DNA of 10,218 nucleotides from Halocafeteria seosinensis (lineage: Eukaryota > Sar > Bigyra > Bicosoecida), in contig LVLI01001604.1 of NCBI GenBank assembly GCA_001687465.1, positions 1 to 10,218 on the forward strand, read 5' to 3'. Positions 8,833 through 10,218 of the stretch are shown here, in pieces. The first letter of the stretch is position 1. Every line of letters begins with the position of its first letter. The notes below the pieces were generated by a model. The model did not search any database. It was not told where the DNA came from and worked only from the letters and a program-made list of their open reading frames with translations. The translations under genes and the position numbers were made by a program.

Positions 8833-9015
8833 ATGCAGTCATACATATACTACGTATCCGAGGATTGCCCCAAGTGCGGTGAAGTAGTCCGTCGTGTGAT
8901 GATGCGGGACACCCGCTATTCGCAGGTCAATGTAGGCTGTTCCCGCGAACAACTGCAAGACGGGCTACGAGCTTGCTGGTGGCCAGCTGCCAGACAGGCG
9001 TACCGTTTAGTGTAG
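8833..9015 (+). CDS. Small thioredoxin/glutaredoxin-like protein with CPKC motif, possibly truncated
   Basis: ATG at 8833 opens a 60-residue ORF beginning MQSYIYYVSEDCPKCGEVV. A short hydrophobic beta strand followed by a CPxC motif at the head of a helix is the signature of the thioredoxin/glutaredoxin fold, where the two Cys carry out disulfide exchange. A second strand-like VNVGCSREQLQDGLR follows. Families of this fold normally run to at least 75-90 residues and include a cis-Pro loop; this ORF stops first, with an atypical tail CWWPAARQ. A cis-Pro-like TGVPFSVVTTW lies in another frame at 8979-9011, so a frameshift or sequencing error near 8970 may have broken the gene. Family membership is inferred from one motif and short length. 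Confidence 0.5.
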   Translation: MQSYIYYVSEDCPKCGEVVRRVMMRDTRYSQVNVGCSREQLQDGLRACWWPAARQAYRLV

Positions 9016-9204
9016 TTACTACCTGGTAGCCGATTTCCTTGTTTATTAGGTCGGAGAGAATCCGTATGGTTATTGGTGCGCCGTTATCCACGGTTATTCC
9101 ACTGTATAAAGCAGAGTAGTTTCTAACTCAAACTGAAGACAAGACGGAGCACTTTGGTACCTCAGAGAACTTCCAAGGAGTTCCGCAAGAAGCCATCTCT
9201 TGAG
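9016..9204. other. Short intergenic region with a minus-strand poly(A) signal candidate
   Basis: TTTATT at 9042-9047 reads AATAAA on the minus strand, about 160 bases beyond the stop of the Lys-Gly protein, and could end its mRNA. TATAAA at 9105-9110 has no gene at a suitable distance. Nothing else is seen. Confidence 0.45.
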
Positions 9205-9402
9205 CTACTTCTTCGGTGCATTATTATCTCGGCCACCTCCCGAAGGGTTTCCAGTTTTACTAGGAAATCCGGCTGCCCCTCCTCCACCACCTTTTCCACC
9301 TCCTCCACCACCTTTTCCGCCTCCACCACCTTTTCCGCCTCCTCCACCTCCTTTTCCACCTCCACCACCTTTCCCACTTGCTCCGCCGCCACCTTTAGGC
9401 AT
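9205..9402 (-). CDS. Lys-Gly repeat small basic protein, 65 residues
   Basis: Complete ORF from ATG (9402) to TAG (9207-9205). It begins MPKGGGGASG and then has five Lys-led glycine blocks of 5, 6, 5, 6 and 5 glycines, followed by AAGFPSKTGNPSGGG and a basic end. All three plus-strand frames and other minus frames are also repetitive here. In this frame the glycine codons vary in the third base (GGT, GGA, GGC, GGG) while Lys is always AAA, as expected if this is the selected frame. It has no Cys, no membrane segment, almost no hydrophobic residue, and a net positive charge from Lys. Binding to nucleic acid or acidic polymers is possible (inference only). No family recognised. Confidence 0.6.
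   Translation of the reverse strand: MPKGGGGASGKGGGGGKGGGGGGKGGGGGKGGGGGGKGGGGGAAGFPSKTGNPSGGGRDNNAPKK
9277..9383 (-). repeat. In-frame 18/21-base alternating repeat coding K-G5 and K-G6
   Basis: The purine-rich strand repeats AAA followed by five or six GGN codons, giving 18- and 21-base units alternating as a 39-base higher-order unit present about twice, plus one last 18-base unit. Strand composition is strongly asymmetric: almost only C, T and some A on the plus strand. Confidence 0.85.
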
Positions 9403-9890
9403 GATCCAGAGAACTCACTGCAAGCGGTAGCAAAGTTTACAACAAATGAGGAATGTTGGTAAAGCCATTGTAATCATTGAATCCCCTGATGTTATTGAAA
9501 ATTGGATAAAATTCGCTTCCAGAACCAGCAGACAGCAGAAACCTACAACATGGTTTTTCTTTCTGGTTTCTTCCCGATCAGGACTTACGTCGTTGCACCG
9601 ATGCTCCAACCACTGGTTCGTGTGTTGTTTAACAAACAACAACAGGTTTGTAATGGACTCTTTTTCGTACGATTACGGGTCAACACGACAACTTTTACAA
9701 TTCTTCCATCTTTCCACTGGAAAGTTTCCAGGGCTTTGGTTAGAAATTTCTTCGAGGTGGACTTCAACTGCAAGTTGCAACATCTATCCGATCCAGTTTG
9801 TGAAGGTGGGCTCCGGAGCGTCCGTTAAGCTCGTGTATACGCGACGTTGTTTGTCGATTGCTATGCCGGACGTATGCACACCCGTGGGAG
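9403..9890. other. Divergent intergenic region before the right-edge coiled-coil gene
   Basis: No supported gene. It lies between the divergent starts of the Lys-Gly gene (minus) and the right-edge gene (plus), so it should hold both promoters. TGTTGTTT-AAC-AAACAACA at 9623-9641 is a perfect 8-base inverted repeat with a 3-base centre. A long plus-strand open frame (9446-9991) crosses here but has no protein-like composition, and its end is out of frame with the spliced coiled-coil gene. Confidence 0.5.
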
Positions 9891-10218
9891 ATGATAAACG
9901 TGGAGCAGCAGCTGAGGAAGGAGCTCTCGGAAAGTCAGCGGGCTTACGAGAGGCTTCAACGGCAGCTGGAGACGTCGCAGAGGAAGGTTAGTGCATTGTG
10001 TGAGTGTAGACTCAATGACAATCATTAACGCTGTTTTCTAGCTGTTTCGTGTGTACAGAATGAGAAACTTCAGACGGAACTGTCGGCGACGAAAGGGGAA
10101 AATGAGCGCTTGAACAGGGAGAAATCGACCACCAAGAAATCCGTAAGTGACCCATGTCTTCGTTCCAGGTGAATGTGTGCTTCATTGTGGTCGTACGATT
10201 TTGCAGTTAGACTATTAC
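9891..10218 (+). CDS. Coiled-coil protein, 3' partial, spliced
   Basis: Exons are 9891-9986, 10059-10142 and 10207 to the right edge, all joined in phase 0. The first intron (72 bases) has a GTTAGT donor, a CATTAAC branch-like site and a TACAG acceptor. The second (64 bases) has a GTAAGT donor and TTTTGCAG acceptor. The first exon reads MINVEQQLRKELSESQRAYE and on with heptad-like E, Q, R, L and K. The second reads NEKLQTELSATKGENERLNR and continues the coil. The third exon shows only LDYY. The start is uncertain: ATG 9891 is the first plausible one, the frame is open upstream, and AG at 9889-9890 could be an acceptor. Each exon alone is too short to stand out, so the gene is visible only through splicing. 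Probably structural; family not recognised. Confidence 0.78.

Noticed and set aside
9162-9392. Minus-strand frame of Val-Glu-Lys repeats (VEKVVEE type)
   Set aside because: Another shadow of the same repeat; it overlaps the Lys-Gly gene, and its residue pattern follows from the GGN/AAA repeat shifted by one base.
8833-9402. Idea that the small-gene block is an integrated virus or polinton-like element
   Set aside because: No capsid, ATPase, polymerase, integrase or terminal repeats are visible, and the neighbouring genes carry normal host-type introns.
9200-9430. Plus-strand poly-proline frame (PPPPFPPPPPP pattern) and Ser/Thr-rich frame
   Set aside because: Shadow frames of the Lys-Gly repeat. 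They lack well-placed starts and bounded ends, and the synonymous variation fits the minus glycine frame.
9446-9991. Plus-strand 181-codon open frame before the right-edge gene
   Set aside because: Its end overlaps the first coiled-coil exon in a different frame and has no protein-like pattern; the spliced coil frame explains the same bases better.

Overview
This window looks like nuclear DNA of a compact, intron-bearing unicellular eukaryote. Three gene models only make sense once short introns are removed: 14 complete introns, 13 of them 61-78 bases and one of 136, plus the end of one more at the left edge. They have GT..AG borders, donors such as GTACGT/GTAAGT/GTGGGT, and several have CTAAC/TTAAC-like branch sites. 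The frames join exactly across every junction. The lineage cannot be fixed from the sequence. Long TPR and coiled-coil proteins of this kind are common in flagellated protists and algae, but that is a weak hint. I see no tRNA, rRNA, CRISPR array, transposase or viral hallmark gene.

Layout from left to right. Positions 1-1174 (+) hold the 3' part of a coiled-coil protein gene: the end of an intron, then two exons. Positions 1620-5097 (+) hold a complete 10-exon gene for a 934-residue protein with about 18 tetratricopeptide repeats in two arrays split by an acidic linker. A small uncertain ORF (5242-5439) follows it and ends on the only AATAAA of that strand here. On the minus strand, 7996-5776 is a complete 4-exon gene for a 669-residue protein. 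It has a Gln/Pro/Gly/Tyr-rich repetitive N terminus and about four membrane segments, and it converges on the TPR gene.

From about 8000 to 9880 the window holds small, less certain genes: a 105-residue ORF divergent from the membrane protein gene, a 60-residue thioredoxin/glutaredoxin-like ORF with a CPKC motif, and a minus-strand 65-residue Lys-Gly repeat protein. From 9891 to the right edge (+) lies the 5' part of a second spliced coiled-coil gene.

No operon or metabolic pathway links these genes. The coiled-coil and TPR proteins are scaffold-type proteins, the membrane protein is of unknown role, and the small ORFs are the least explained part. The most unusual items are the Lys-Gly protein, with its alternating five- and six-glycine blocks, and the internally duplicating N terminus of the membrane protein.
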